Shown here piece after piece: positions 17,788 to 26,095 of a stretch of DNA of 64,000 nucleotides. The stretch comes from JBBSOW01 sp038259365 (GTDB lineage Bacteria > Actinomycetota > Actinomycetes > Propionibacteriales > Propionibacteriaceae): the NCBI GenBank assembly GCA_038259365.1, contig JBBSOW010000002.1, forward strand, positions 1-64,000. The letters are read 5' to 3'. The notes under the pieces are model-generated. The model did not search any database. It had not been told where the DNA came from and saw only the letters and a list, made by a program, of their open reading frames with translations. The position numbers and the translations under genes are program-made. Every line of letters begins with the position of its first letter. Within the stretch, counting starts at the first letter, position 1.

Positions 17788-18791
17788 TCACTCCGGACGC
17801 GTCAGCACGTCCAGGAACTCATGGTTGACGAAGAGGCGTTCTCTGCCGACTTTGGCGTCTCGGAGGAGCCCTGCCTCAACGAGGGCGTGCAGCCAGGACG
17901 ACGCGGTCTGACGCGAGACGTCGCATCGGTCGGCGACAGTGTTGATGCGGCAATAGGGCCGCTCGAACACAACGGCCAAGAACCGTGCGTCCCGTCCCCC
18001 TGTGTGGCGGCGCGAGCTTGTTCGGCAATGTCCCCCTGACACGTGCGGATGGCTCCGATCTTCCGCGTCGTTGACGTTGCAGACTCGCGGACTACGTCGA
18101 GCATGTAGAGGATCCATTCGATCCAGGCACCTTCGGCCGTCACCCCTCGGAGCAGTCGGTAGTAGTCGTTCTTCCGGGCGATGATCGCGCGGGAGAGATA
18201 GAGGATGGGGTCGCGCAGCAGGCCCGCCTCGATCAACATCAGGATGTTGATGACGCGGCCGGCGCGTCCGTGGCCATCGTGGAACGGGTGGATAGCCTCG
18301 AACTGGTAGTGCGCCACTGCCATGCTCACCAGCGGATCGAGATCGTCGTCGGCGTGGACGAAACGCTCCCATGCCGGGAGCTTCTCGCGGAGCAGGTCGG
18401 CACCCTCGGGTGGCGCGTACATGATCTCCCGCGTGGTCGGGTTTGCGATCCGAGTACCAGGCACCGCGCGGACAGCCATGTCCCGACCGCGCAGCTCAGA
18501 ACAGATCCGGGCAGGCGTCGCGGCGGTGAGCGGTCGGCTTCTGATCGATTCGCCCCCCGCGAACAGCGCGCTCCGGTAGCGCAATGCCTCCTTGGTGGCG
18601 TTGTTTCCTCCACCCGAGCCGACGTGCTTGAACAGCTCATCGGCGGTGGTCACGATGTTCTCGATCTCGGAGCTGGCCTGCGCCTCTAGCAGCGGGACCG
18701 CGTGGAGCAGGATGTTGGGGTTCGGCAGCAACTGCCCGGCCTGGGCGAGGGTCGCGAGCGCAGTTCGGGCTTCAACGGTGGCCTTGAGCAC
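17788..18791 (-). pseudogene. Fic/DOC family protein, frameshifted
   Basis: Fic proteins transfer AMP or related groups to target side chains. The first frame encodes the Fic N-terminal helix block (LLEAQASSEIENIVTTADELF, the inhibitory-helix-like region) and the core HPFHDGHGRAGR, a good match to HxFxxGNGRxxR with Asp replacing Asn. The C-terminal winged-helix part (FERPYCRINTVADRCDVSRQ, ending near LDVLTRPE) lies in another frame. The switch falls at a run of five G (minus strand) near 18000. The 5' end lacks ATG; GTG 18791 is only a nominal start because the frame stays open upstream into the duplicated DUF255 fragment. Either the gene is dead or the G-run is a sequence error. Confidence 0.85.
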
Positions 18792-18873
18792 CAGCTTGGG
18801 CTCAAGGTCGAGACCTCCTGCCGTGCGGTTTCGATAACCCAGCCGGCTGTCACCGATAAGATGGGGTCTACCT

Positions 18874-18907
18874 GTGGCGCCAGTGGCAAGCCGCGTAACC
18901 GACCGAG
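18874..18907. repeat. 34-bp direct repeat, copy 2 (isolated DUF255 fragment)
   Basis: Matches 17281-17314 at 31 of 34 positions. Read on the minus strand from ATG 18915 it gives MTSSVGYAACHW followed by a stop soon after, so it is a stranded piece of the DUF255 thiol motif just upstream of the Fic pseudogene. Confidence 0.9.
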
Positions 18908-18975
18908 GACGTCATGGCTGCTCTTCGACGCTGTGACTTATACCGGATGCCAGCGACAGATCGGAGTGACAACTC

Positions 18976-19440
18976 ATGAACGCTGAATCTGGGCTTGCGC
19001 TTAAGGCCGTGTTGATCCCTACGCTCGTCCGCACAGCGGTTCTGGTGGCTGTCCACGCCACCGCGCAAGTTCTGGCGGCACTCAGTGATGTCGACTGGGG
19101 CATCGGCGGCGGGATCGCGCTCTTTGCCATCACGATGGCGATATCGGCGGCCTGGGGGATTATTGACGGAACTCACCGCCCATTCGTTCCCGCCGCGGTT
19201 CCCTGGTTGCCGACGGCCGTCCTGACCGCCTTCTTGTCGATCGTCTTCGTGGCGGTGGCCGAAACGATCTCTTATGGCGAGCCGTTGGATCACGCTTTCA
19301 CGAGCCTCGGCCTGTACGTCGACCTGCTGCCGTTCCTGTTCGGTCTGGTGCTCGTCCCTGCAGCGTTGGGTGTGCTGGTGGGACAGCTGATCCGCCAAGG
19401 CAGGGGCCAGCCTGGTGATCGAGCGACTCACTCTTGTTGA
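18976..19440 (+). CDS. Small integral membrane protein, unknown function
   Basis: 154 residues with about four hydrophobic segments (near 10-35, 40-62, 72-92, 112-137) and a short hydrophilic tail. No family is recognised. ATG 18976 follows GGAG by 9 bases. One conspicuous feature is the loop GTHRPF between helices 2 and 3. It is divergent from the Fic pseudogene and convergent with the ABC exporter. It sits in the segment interrupting the conserved DUF255-mca order, so it may be accessory. Confidence 0.65.
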   Translation: MNAESGLALKAVLIPTLVRTAVLVAVHATAQVLAALSDVDWGIGGGIALFAITMAISAAWGIIDGTHRPFVPAAVPWLPTAVLTAFLSIVFVAVAETISYGEPLDHAFTSLGLYVDLLPFLFGLVLVPAALGVLVGQLIRQGRGQPGDRATHSC

Positions 19441-19457
19441 AGGTCCGGTGGGCGTCG

Positions 19458-21299
19458 TCAGCGGATTGCGGGTTGGCCGTTCAGGCCCTGCCGAAGCCCC
19501 ATCTCGCGATAGACCCCCTCCTGAGCCATGAGCTCCTCGTGGCTCCCCACCGCGACGATCGATCCGCGCTCCAAGACGATGATCTGATCGAAGTCGACAA
19601 CGGTGGACAACCGGTGGGCCACGACCACCACCGTGCGCTGCGCGGCCAGCTCGGCCAACGTGGCCTGCAGCTGGTGCTCGGTCCGCGAGTCCACCGAGGA
19701 CGTCGGCTCGTCCATCAGCAGGATGTCTCGTTCCGCGAGCATCGTGCGGGCCCAAGCCAACCGTTGCCGTTGGCCACCGGAGAGCTTGGTGCCGTGCTCG
19801 CCCAGGTCGAGACCGAGACCGCCGGATTCGCGCTCGGTCAACTCGGCCAGGCCAACGGCTGCAAGCGCGTTGATCAGTGCCTCGTCGCTGGCTTGCGGGG
19901 CGGCGAGGCGCAGATTGTCGGCTAGGGTGCCGCTGAGCACGGGCGCGTCTTGTTCGATCAGGCCAAGCTGCCTGCGCAACTCACCGCGCGGAAGTCGATC
20001 GAGCGACCTACCGCCAACAGCGATGGACCCCCGGGTGGGCTCGTAGAACCGCTCGATCAACGCCAGCGTCGTCGACTTGCCCGACCCTGAGGGCCCCACC
20101 AGCGCGGTTCGGCTGCCGCGCGGCACACTGAAGGACACCGCATCCAGCACGGTCTCGGGGGACCCCGCGAGCCCGTCCGGCGAGGGATCGTCGGTGAGGG
20201 TCCCGGTCAATGGGTACCAAAACGAGACGTCGACGAACTCGATCGCGGGTGCGGCCAGGGAGGCCGTGGGGAGCGCGAAAGTGGGCGGCAGGCCCGCCTC
20301 GTCGGCGACCTCGGGGTCGAGGCGGACGACCTCCTGGATGCGATCCAGTGCCGCCAGCCCGGACTGGATCTGCACGAAGGCGCCGACGGCGGAGGCGATC
20401 GGCATGATGAGCAAGAACAGGTACAGGATGAAGGCCATCAGGTCGCCGAGCGGCATGGAGCCGTTCGCCACCCGGATGCCACCCACGGCGAGCACCACCA
20501 GGAACGCCGCCTGGAGGCAGATGGACATGAGCGGCTGGATGACCGCGGACAGTTTGGCCAACCGCACCCCGGCGCGGTAGGCCAGCCTGGCGTCGGAGTC
20601 GATGAGTTCGGCCTCGCGGTCCTCCGCCACGGCCGCCTTGATGGTGCGGATCCCCGACAGCGCGCGTTCGACCGAGGACGACATCCCCCCGACCGCGGTC
20701 TGCGCGTCCTTGCTCGCTTCGCGGACCCGCCGGCCCAGCACGAACGCGGCGCTGACCCCGATTCCGACGGTGGTGAGCGTGAGGCCGAACAGCAACGGAT
20801 CGATGATGGTCATGAGCACCACCGCGGCGGCGAACATCAGGATGGAGGAGACGATGTCGAAGATGCCCGAGGTGACCACCGTGCGCAGCAGCGTCGTGTC
20901 CGCGCCCACTCGAGACATCAGATCACCGACCCGCCGGGCGTCGAGCACCTTGACCGGCAAGGACAGGAGGCTGCCGACGACGCTGCGCCGGACGCCTAGG
21001 ACCACCCGCTCGGCGGTGCTCTGCAGCAGGAAGGTCTGCAGTCCGCTGAACAGGGCCTGCCCCAGCGTGACACCGATCAACAACCCCAGGAAGCCTCCGA
21101 TCGCTTCTCCCGCGCCGACCGAGTTCACCAGTTGCTGCAGCATCAACGGTTGGACGACGGCGAAGACGGTCGCCAGCAACGACGTTGCGGCGACAAGGAT
21201 CAACGCCCCACGGTGTTCGCGGAGGTAGGGCCACATCTCGCGAAGCTGTGCTCGCGGGGCCTGAGCACCCTCGGGCGTCTCCTCCTCCGGCGCGGTCAT
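19458..21299 (-). CDS. ABC exporter, fused permease and ATPase (multidrug/lipid type)
   Basis: 613-residue half-transporter expected to work as a homodimer exporting hydrophobic compounds or lipids. The N-terminal six-helix domain (about 30-320) is followed by an ATPase with Walker A GPSGSGKST, Q-loop LIEQDAPVLSGTL, signature KLSGGQRQR, Walker B ILLMDEPTSSVD and switch His in VVAHRLSTV. All catalytic residues are intact. A short insertion (about 350-375) precedes the Walker A region. It stands alone with no paired half-transporter or regulator, inside the accessory segment at 17.4-21.8 kb. Substrate is unknown. Confidence 0.93.
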   Translation of the reverse strand: MTAPEEETPEGAQAPRAQLREMWPYLREHRGALILVAATSLLATVFAVVQPLMLQQLVNSVGAGEAIGGFLGLLIGVTLGQALFSGLQTFLLQSTAERVVLGVRRSVVGSLLSLPVKVLDARRVGDLMSRVGADTTLLRTVVTSGIFDIVSSILMFAAAVVLMTIIDPLLFGLTLTTVGIGVSAAFVLGRRVREASKDAQTAVGGMSSSVERALSGIRTIKAAVAEDREAELIDSDARLAYRAGVRLAKLSAVIQPLMSICLQAAFLVVLAVGGIRVANGSMPLGDLMAFILYLFLLIMPIASAVGAFVQIQSGLAALDRIQEVVRLDPEVADEAGLPPTFALPTASLAAPAIEFVDVSFWYPLTGTLTDDPSPDGLAGSPETVLDAVSFSVPRGSRTALVGPSGSGKSTTLALIERFYEPTRGSIAVGGRSLDRLPRGELRRQLGLIEQDAPVLSGTLADNLRLAAPQASDEALINALAAVGLAELTERESGGLGLDLGEHGTKLSGGQRQRLAWARTMLAERDILLMDEPTSSVDSRTEHQLQATLAELAAQRTVVVVAHRLSTVVDFDQIIVLERGSIVAVGSHEELMAQEGVYREMGLRQGLNGQPAIR

Positions 21300-21524
21300 G
21301 GAGCCAAGCTAGCCAGTGGTCCCTAGGACGGCTGAGGGCCCCTCACTGCGGTGAGCGCCCCGTCTCTCGTTCGATCTGCCCCCGGGCCGCCTCCAGCTCA
21401 AGGCGGCGCCCCAGCTTCAGCATGCGCTCGTAGGTCGGAATCGCCGGCGGCCGCTCGGGAGTGCATGATGTCGATCTGTTGGGCCACCACCCTGTCGAGG
21501 GTCGCGAGCACCCCCGATCTTCCT

Positions 21525-21692
21525 TCATCCAAAATAGGCGTCGAACCCAGCTTCGGAGCCGCCTTCAAGTTCCCCAAGAAAATCCACATCGCCGTCCAAC
21601 TCATCGAAGCGGTCCGTTGTCGCGGAGCCGAACACGCTGAGACCGCGAACCCCGAATCGGCGGCACAGATCAACAATTGCCTCGCGATTCTG
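21525..21692 (-). pseudogene. MNT-type nucleotidyltransferase remnant
   Basis: Read from 21692 downward the frame gives a clear MNT domain: EAIVDLCRRFGVRGLSVFGS, with the GS motif, then TTDRFDELDGDVDFLGEL supplying the acidic metal site. A TAG at 21693-21695 removes the normal start and a TGA at 21525-21527 ends it after FDAYFG, about halfway through a normal domain; the following sequence continues in shifted frames (KEDRG..., GVLATLDRVV...). Such domains are usually antitoxins paired with HEPN toxins (MntA/HepT); no HEPN partner is visible. It is a dead remnant in the 457-bp gap 21300-21756, which holds nothing else I recognise. Confidence 0.7.
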
Positions 21693-21756
21693 CTAGCCAC
21701 GGCCCACCCCTCGACTCGTCCGAAGCTGATTTTCGCACGATTTAGTGCGCAACACT

Positions 21757-22167
21757 TCAGGCGGCGCGACGCTGCGCGCTAAGGCCGTGAGGTCGCAACG
21801 ATAGAGTCGCCAGTGCCACGGCGGCGATGAGAATGAGCACGCCGAGAATGATGTGCGGCAACCGCACCCCGGAGGCCCCGAGGCCGACCTGGGCGATCGC
21901 CAGGACGGCCACGCCGATCGCGTGGAACATGAGGCCCTTGTTGCCGCTGATGCCCTTCCACAGCACCGACAGCACAGCGGCGACTACGGCTACCAAGAGG
22001 GTGACGTAGCCGATGATCGTGTGCAGGCCGTACACCGAGCCGGTGTTGGTGATGATGCCGAGCCCCAGCACCCCCTGGGTCAGCGCCGTAACACCGGTCG
22101 CGATGGCAAAGACCCGCAGCCCGATGAGGAGTCCCCTGCTGCTGTCACTGTCGTGGAATTCGTTCAC
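21757..22167 (-). CDS. Four-helix integral membrane protein, unknown function
   Basis: 136 residues with four hydrophobic segments (about 14-36, 46-68, 80-98, 103-122), a short acidic N terminus and a basic C terminus, suggesting N-in/C-in topology. It begins at GTG 22167 and sits 6 bases downstream of the small protein at 22173-22457. His residues in segments 2 and 3 (YGLHTIIGY, LMFHAIGVA) would face each other, a pattern seen in haem-binding membrane proteins, but haem binding is only a guess. Probably part of the mca operon. Confidence 0.72.
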   Translation of the reverse strand: MNEFHDSDSSRGLLIGLRVFAIATGVTALTQGVLGLGIITNTGSVYGLHTIIGYVTLLVAVVAAVLSVLWKGISGNKGLMFHAIGVAVLAIAQVGLGASGVRLPHIILGVLILIAAVALATLSLRPHGLSAQRRAA

Positions 22168-22172
22168 TCGGG

Positions 22173-22457
22173 TCAGCCTAGCGATCCACCCTCGTGTCTG
22201 GCACGCGCCTCCGGGCGGCGCGGCGCGCTCGGTTCACGACTATTGGGATCGGGCGAGTTGGAACCATCCTGGCGACCGCTGGCTCCGTGGGCCTCCTCCT
22301 CGGCCTGCTCGGCGGCGCGATACTCCGCCTCGGAAGGAACGGTGCTACGCCGAACGTGCTTTCGCATGCTGAAGTACAGGGGGAAACACAACCCGACGAG
22401 CACGGCGACCAGGATGATGGCGGCGTAGCTGGGTTCGAGTCCTGCGGTTGGGGTCAT
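22173..22457 (-). CDS. Small single-pass membrane protein (Rv1083-like by position)
   Basis: 94 residues: one transmembrane segment (about 10-30, YAAIILVAVLVGLCFPLYF), a basic juxtamembrane stretch (MRKHVRRS) and a charged, low-complexity C-terminal half. It starts 5 bases after mca, matching the small ORF that I recall following mca in M. tuberculosis (Rv1083). Sequence similarity to that protein was not tested. Function unknown. Confidence 0.75.
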   Translation of the reverse strand: MTPTAGLEPSYAAIILVAVLVGLCFPLYFSMRKHVRRSTVPSEAEYRAAEQAEEEAHGASGRQDGSNSPDPNSREPSAPRRPEARARHEGGSLG

Positions 22458-22461
22458 GGCT

Positions 22462-23397
22462 TCAGTTTACGTCGGAGTTTTGGAGATCGGCGTCCGCACC
22501 TTCGGCGTCCGCGAAACCCACGGCCACCCCGGCGAAGAGGTCGTCTTCTTCGGCGTCCGAATCGACGCGGCTACGCGCCAACTCGAAGTCTTCGGTGGGC
22601 CAGGTGTCGTACTGCACGTCGAGCGGGATGGCGAACCAGGCCCCGTCGGGATCGATCTGGGTGGCGTGGGCGAGCAGCGCCTGGTCCCGGACATGGAAGT
22701 ACTCCGCGCAGGGCACGCGCGTGGTGATTCGATCGGCGTGCTCGTCGCGGTGCCATTCCCGAATCCGCTCCTCGTACGGCGACGGCAGGCCGCGGGCCAG
22801 CATCGCCTCGTGCAGGGCGTGCATCCTGTCGTAGTGGAAGGTGAACTGGTAGTAGACCTTGGCCGGGGACCACACCGACCCATGCTCGGGCCAGGCCTGC
22901 GGGTCGGCGGCTAGGTCGAGGGCGGCCATTGTCACGTTGTGGCACTGGATGTGATCGGGGTGGGGATAGCCGCCTCTCTCGTCGTAGGTCGTGACGACGT
23001 GGGGACGAAAATCGCGGAGCAACTTCACCAGGGGCTCGGCCGCGACCTGGGGATCCAAGGCGGCGAACGAACCGGCCGGCACGGGCTCGTCCTCGGGCAT
23101 GCCGGAGTCCTCGAATCCCAGCCACACCTGCCGGACGCCCAAGATCTCGCGCGCCTTGTCCATCTCGCGGCGGCGGATGGCGGAGATGTTGGCGATGATG
23201 TCGGGCCGATCCATCGCCGGGTTGAGGATCGATCCGCGCTCGCCGCCCGTGCAGGTCGCGACGACGACGTCGACGCCCTCGGCCACGTACCGGGCCGTCA
23301 CCGCGGCCCCCTTGCTCGACTCGTCGTCGGGATGGGCGTGCACGTGCAGGAGTCGTAGAGACTCCCCCGCACCGTCTACTCGAACCCGACGGTTCAT
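22462..23397 (-). CDS. mca: Mycothiol S-conjugate amidase
   Basis: Zinc amidase that cleaves mycothiol conjugates of electrophiles, releasing a mercapturic acid for export and GlcN-Ins for recycling; the actinobacterial counterpart of glutathione-based detoxification. The 311-residue protein has the LmbE/PIG-L signature LLHVHAHPDDESSKGA (zinc His and Asp), GERGSI, and YPHPDHIQCH for the third ligand. The longer Mca-type C terminus (KVYYQFTFHYDRMHAL, FHVRDQALLAHATQIDPDG) separates it from MshB. ATG 23397 is preferred to 23433 because GAGGGAG lies directly upstream. It fixes the organism as a mycothiol-making actinomycete. Confidence 0.95.
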   Translation of the reverse strand: MNRRVRVDGAGESLRLLHVHAHPDDESSKGAAVTARYVAEGVDVVVATCTGGERGSILNPAMDRPDIIANISAIRRREMDKAREILGVRQVWLGFEDSGMPEDEPVPAGSFAALDPQVAAEPLVKLLRDFRPHVVTTYDERGGYPHPDHIQCHNVTMAALDLAADPQAWPEHGSVWSPAKVYYQFTFHYDRMHALHEAMLARGLPSPYEERIREWHRDEHADRITTRVPCAEYFHVRDQALLAHATQIDPDGAWFAIPLDVQYDTWPTEDFELARSRVDSDAEEDDLFAGVAVGFADAEGADADLQNSDVN

Positions 23398-23526
23398 CGA
23401 CTCCCTCACACACCTTCCGCTGCTCGCTGGCAATCCAAGCCTGGTCGCCCATCTTGGGCGGTTGTGACCGAGTAGAGCTTAGACCCTCGAACAGCGACCT
23501 CGGATGGCTCGGTCCCGCATAATGGC

Positions 23527-23979
23527 GTGGTGAGCGAATCGATCGACAACCCCCCCGGCATCAGGCCCCCACCGGCTGGCCGAAGCGCCGACGACGCCGC
23601 GCGGATCCGCGCCCGGTACCCCAAGCGTTCGACGCCGCGGTGGTTGTTCCTCGGCGTGGCGGGAACCTTGGCCGTGGTGCTCGTGTCGTGGACCGTATGG
23701 ACGGGGCTCAGCAAGGCCAGCCCCCCAATCGACGGCCAGGTCACCGCCTTCGAAACCTTCGAGGACCGCGTCGACGTCAACGTGGTCATCCAACGGCCCG
23801 ATCCGAGCATCCCTGGTCGGTGCTTCGTCACCGCCCAGGCCACCAACTTCGAGCGCGTCGGTGAGGTCTGGGTGGACGCGCCGGTCAGCACCGAAACCAA
23901 GATGGACTTCCAGCTTGCCGTGCGCACCTTCCGCCGCGCCACGACGGCGACGGTCGACCGCTGCGAGAGCGGCGGCTGA
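23527..23979 (+). CDS. DUF4307 membrane-anchored protein (Rv1081c-like)
   Basis: About 150 residues: cytoplasmic Pro/Arg-rich N terminus (ARIRARYPKRSTPRW), one transmembrane helix (about 40-62) and an extracytoplasmic beta-rich domain with VTAFETFEDRVDVNVVI and two cysteines (GRCFVTA, DRCESGG) positioned for a disulfide. This matches the DUF4307 family. It is divergent from mca and 61 bases before greA, the same order as Rv1080c-Rv1082. GTG 23527 or GTG 23530 may be the start. Function unknown. Confidence 0.87.
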   Translation: MVSESIDNPPGIRPPPAGRSADDAARIRARYPKRSTPRWLFLGVAGTLAVVLVSWTVWTGLSKASPPIDGQVTAFETFEDRVDVNVVIQRPDPSIPGRCFVTAQATNFERVGEVWVDAPVSTETKMDFQLAVRTFRRATTATVDRCESGG

Positions 23980-24040
23980 GGTAAAAATCGGGAACTCCAT
24001 CTCCGTACTCGAGGTAGAGGCGCGCTGGTAGGCTCTCGCA

Positions 24041-24547
24041 ATGGCTGAAAACGAACAGAACACTATTTGGCTGACCCGCGAGGCGCACAACAAGCTAGTC
24101 AAGGAGCTTGAGCACCTCACCACCGAGGGTCGAGCCGAGGTGACGGCGCGCATTGCGTCCGCTCGCGACGAGGGTGACCTCAAGGAGAACGGCGGCTACC
24201 ACGCCGCGCGCGAGGAGCAGGGGCAGATGGAGGCCCGGATTCGCCTGCTCGAGGACATGATGCGCCGGGCCGAGGTGGGCGACGCGCCGGGCAACCCGGA
24301 CGAGGTCGCCGCGGGCACCGAGGTGACCATCGCCTTCGGCGGGGACGAGTCCGACACCGAGACCTTCCTGCTGGGTTCCCGAGAGATGCTCGGCCTCGAT
24401 AGCGACGCCAAGAACGTCTACAGTCCCCAGTCCCCGTTGGGCGCGGCGATCTTGGGCAAGACCAAGGGCGACGACGTCAGCTACAACGCCCCGAACGGAA
24501 AGCCGATCCGGGTCCGCATCGTCAACGTGGAGCCCTTCCGGGATTAA
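24041..24547 (+). CDS. greA: Transcription elongation factor GreA
   Basis: 168 residues. GreA enters the secondary channel of backtracked RNA polymerase and stimulates transcript cleavage. The N-terminal coiled-coil (about 10-80) ends in the tip region ASARDEGDLKENGGYHAARE, with the acidic pair that coordinates the catalytic Mg. The C-terminal FKBP-like domain has YSPQSPLGAAILGKTKGDDVSY. An intrinsic hairpin follows 36 bases after the stop. Confidence 0.97.
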   Translation: MAENEQNTIWLTREAHNKLVKELEHLTTEGRAEVTARIASARDEGDLKENGGYHAAREEQGQMEARIRLLEDMMRRAEVGDAPGNPDEVAAGTEVTIAFGGDESDTETFLLGSREMLGLDSDAKNVYSPQSPLGAAILGKTKGDDVSYNAPNGKPIRVRIVNVEPFRD

Positions 24548-24583
24548 CCGATCCAGAACGACTCGATCTTCGACAAACACGAA

Positions 24584-24613
24584 CGAACCCCACCGCGCTC
24601 GCGGTGGGGTTCG
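24584..24613. terminator. Intrinsic terminator between greA and the DUF2089 gene
   Basis: A perfect 13-bp stem (cgaaccccaccgc with gcggtggggttcg) closes a 4-base loop (gctc). It lies between convergent greA (plus) and the DUF2089 gene (minus). The downstream U-tract is poor on both sides (tgctttg on plus), as is common in high-GC actinomycetes. It could serve both strands. Confidence 0.85.
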
Positions 24614-24639
24614 TGCTTTGTCACGGGTTCGGGGTTAGT

Positions 24640-25026
24640 TCACGAAGCGAGGAGCCGCTGGGCCTCTCGAGGGCTCATCCGCCCGGCAGCCACGTCGGCC
24701 AGGATCTGTTCCTCGCTGGGCTCCTGCGTCTCCCGCAGGCCAAGCTTCTCGAGCACCGCGCCCAAGCGCTGCCGGGCCGTCGGATAGGAGACCTGCAGGT
24801 GCTCGCCCAATTCTTTGATATTGCCCCGCGCCGCAAGGAAGACCTTGAGCGCCTCTCGATCCTCTGGCCCCAGTGCGCAGAACTCGCAATGCTCGAAGCG
24901 GCCCACCAGCTCGGTCCCACACGACCCGCACCCGAGCCGGGTGATCTCGAGTCCGGTGCCACAGACCGGACAGTCACTCGGGGGTACGTGTGGGTGATCG
25001 GGACCGCGTTTGGCGTTTAAACTCAT
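24640..25026 (-). CDS. DUF2089 zinc-ribbon/helix-turn-helix protein
   Basis: 128 residues. The N terminus has two CxxC pairs (DCPVCGTGL, LGCGSCGTEL) plus HCEFCAL, forming a zinc ribbon. A helix-turn-helix follows (IKELGEHLQVSYPTARQRLGAVLEKLGL). The C terminus (SEEQILADVAAGRMSPREAQRLL) is a short motif also found at the start of DUF4097-type proteins. It overlaps the upstream DUF4097 gene by 4 bases (ATGA) and is therefore cotranscribed. Likely a DNA-binding regulator of its own operon; the inducer is unknown. Confidence 0.88.
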   Translation of the reverse strand: MSLNAKRGPDHPHVPPSDCPVCGTGLEITRLGCGSCGTELVGRFEHCEFCALGPEDREALKVFLAARGNIKELGEHLQVSYPTARQRLGAVLEKLGLRETQEPSEEQILADVAAGRMSPREAQRLLAS

Positions 25027-26027
25027 TCGCTCTCCTCGGTCTCGGAGCCGACGCGGACCTGGGCGTGGCCCATCACTACGTCGACATCGAGCCGAGCGTT
25101 TCCATTACCCATGACGACCTCGTCGCTGGCGCCGGTGTGACCGCCGCTCCACGAAACCCGCCCCAACTGGGTTTCGGTCTTCACCGTGACGTTGGAGCGG
25201 TCGTCGAGGTGGATGCTCAACGACCCGGATTCGCACCGGATCCGGGAGCGGCCGCCGACGATCTCGGCGTTCACCGTGGCCGAACCGGCCTGGATCAGCG
25301 CGTCGGTGACCTCGCTCACGTCGTTGAGCTTGGCACTGCCCGCGGTGACGCGGATCTTGCCGAGGTAGTGCACGTTGTCGGTGCGCAGCGAACCGGCGGT
25401 GACCTCGATGTCGACGATGAGCTTGGGATTGACCCTGACCACGAGCTCCTTGCCGAGCCCCATGGCCCGCAGATCGTCGAAGTTGCGCGGCGGCTTCAAC
25501 ATGCTGAAACCGTCCAGCGAGGGTCCGACGTCGCCGTCGGAGGAGACCTCCATCACCGAACCGTTGCGGCGCAGCACGTGCGGCCCCTCGACCGTGACCG
25601 TAGAGATGGCCGAATCCCCCGCGACGCGGACCCGGCGCCCCACCGCTCGCACGCTGACCCGCTCGACCCCGTTCACGATGGCCTTGGCCGGCGCGACCTT
25701 GAGGGGTGTCGATGGGCTTACCTTCTCGGGCGCAGCGTCGCCATCGGGGTCGACGCCGTCAGAATCGGTACGGCCGGAGTCTGAGGCGTGCTCGGTAGTG
25801 CTGGCGTCGTCGGTGCTATCTTCCCCCGCACGGAGATCGTCGGTGGCGTAAGTGGCGTACTGGGGTCGGCCGTGATCGACCGTATGGCCCGATTCGGCGG
25901 GTTCGCCGGAGGCTGAGCCGGATTCGGATTCGGACTTGGCGCCAGCAATGCGGCGTCCTGCTTCGGCGGCGTCGATCCGGCCTGCGGCGAGATCTTCCAA
26001 GATGGTCGAGATATCGGGTGTACTCAT
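25023..26027 (-). CDS. DUF4097-like beta-repeat protein with SHOCT-like N terminus
   Basis: 334 residues. It opens with DISTILEDLAAGRIDAAEAGRRI, the same kind of motif that ends the DUF2089 partner. An acidic Ser/Asp-rich linker follows (about 30-110), then a repetitive beta-strand domain (about 115-330) with short alternating strands (LRTDNVHYLGKIRVTAGSAK, IRCESGSLSIHLDDRSNV) typical of the DUF4097 adhesin-like beta-helix. No signal peptide or membrane segment is visible, so despite the adhesin name it is probably cytoplasmic. First gene of a two-gene operon with the DUF2089 protein. Confidence 0.82.
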   Translation of the reverse strand: MSTPDISTILEDLAAGRIDAAEAGRRIAGAKSESESGSASGEPAESGHTVDHGRPQYATYATDDLRAGEDSTDDASTTEHASDSGRTDSDGVDPDGDAAPEKVSPSTPLKVAPAKAIVNGVERVSVRAVGRRVRVAGDSAISTVTVEGPHVLRRNGSVMEVSSDGDVGPSLDGFSMLKPPRNFDDLRAMGLGKELVVRVNPKLIVDIEVTAGSLRTDNVHYLGKIRVTAGSAKLNDVSEVTDALIQAGSATVNAEIVGGRSRIRCESGSLSIHLDDRSNVTVKTETQLGRVSWSGGHTGASDEVVMGNGNARLDVDVVMGHAQVRVGSETEESE

Positions 26028-26095
26028 ACGGCCAGACTAAACCCGATCTTTCTATTTTCGAAAGGGCGTTTGCTAGTTTCAGGGTGCTTTAGGGG

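Noticed and set aside
17498..17791. 97-codon frame between DUF255 and the Fic pseudogene
   Set aside because: Cys/Gly/Pro/Arg-rich with no family, no ribosome site, and it overlaps the end of the Fic pseudogene.
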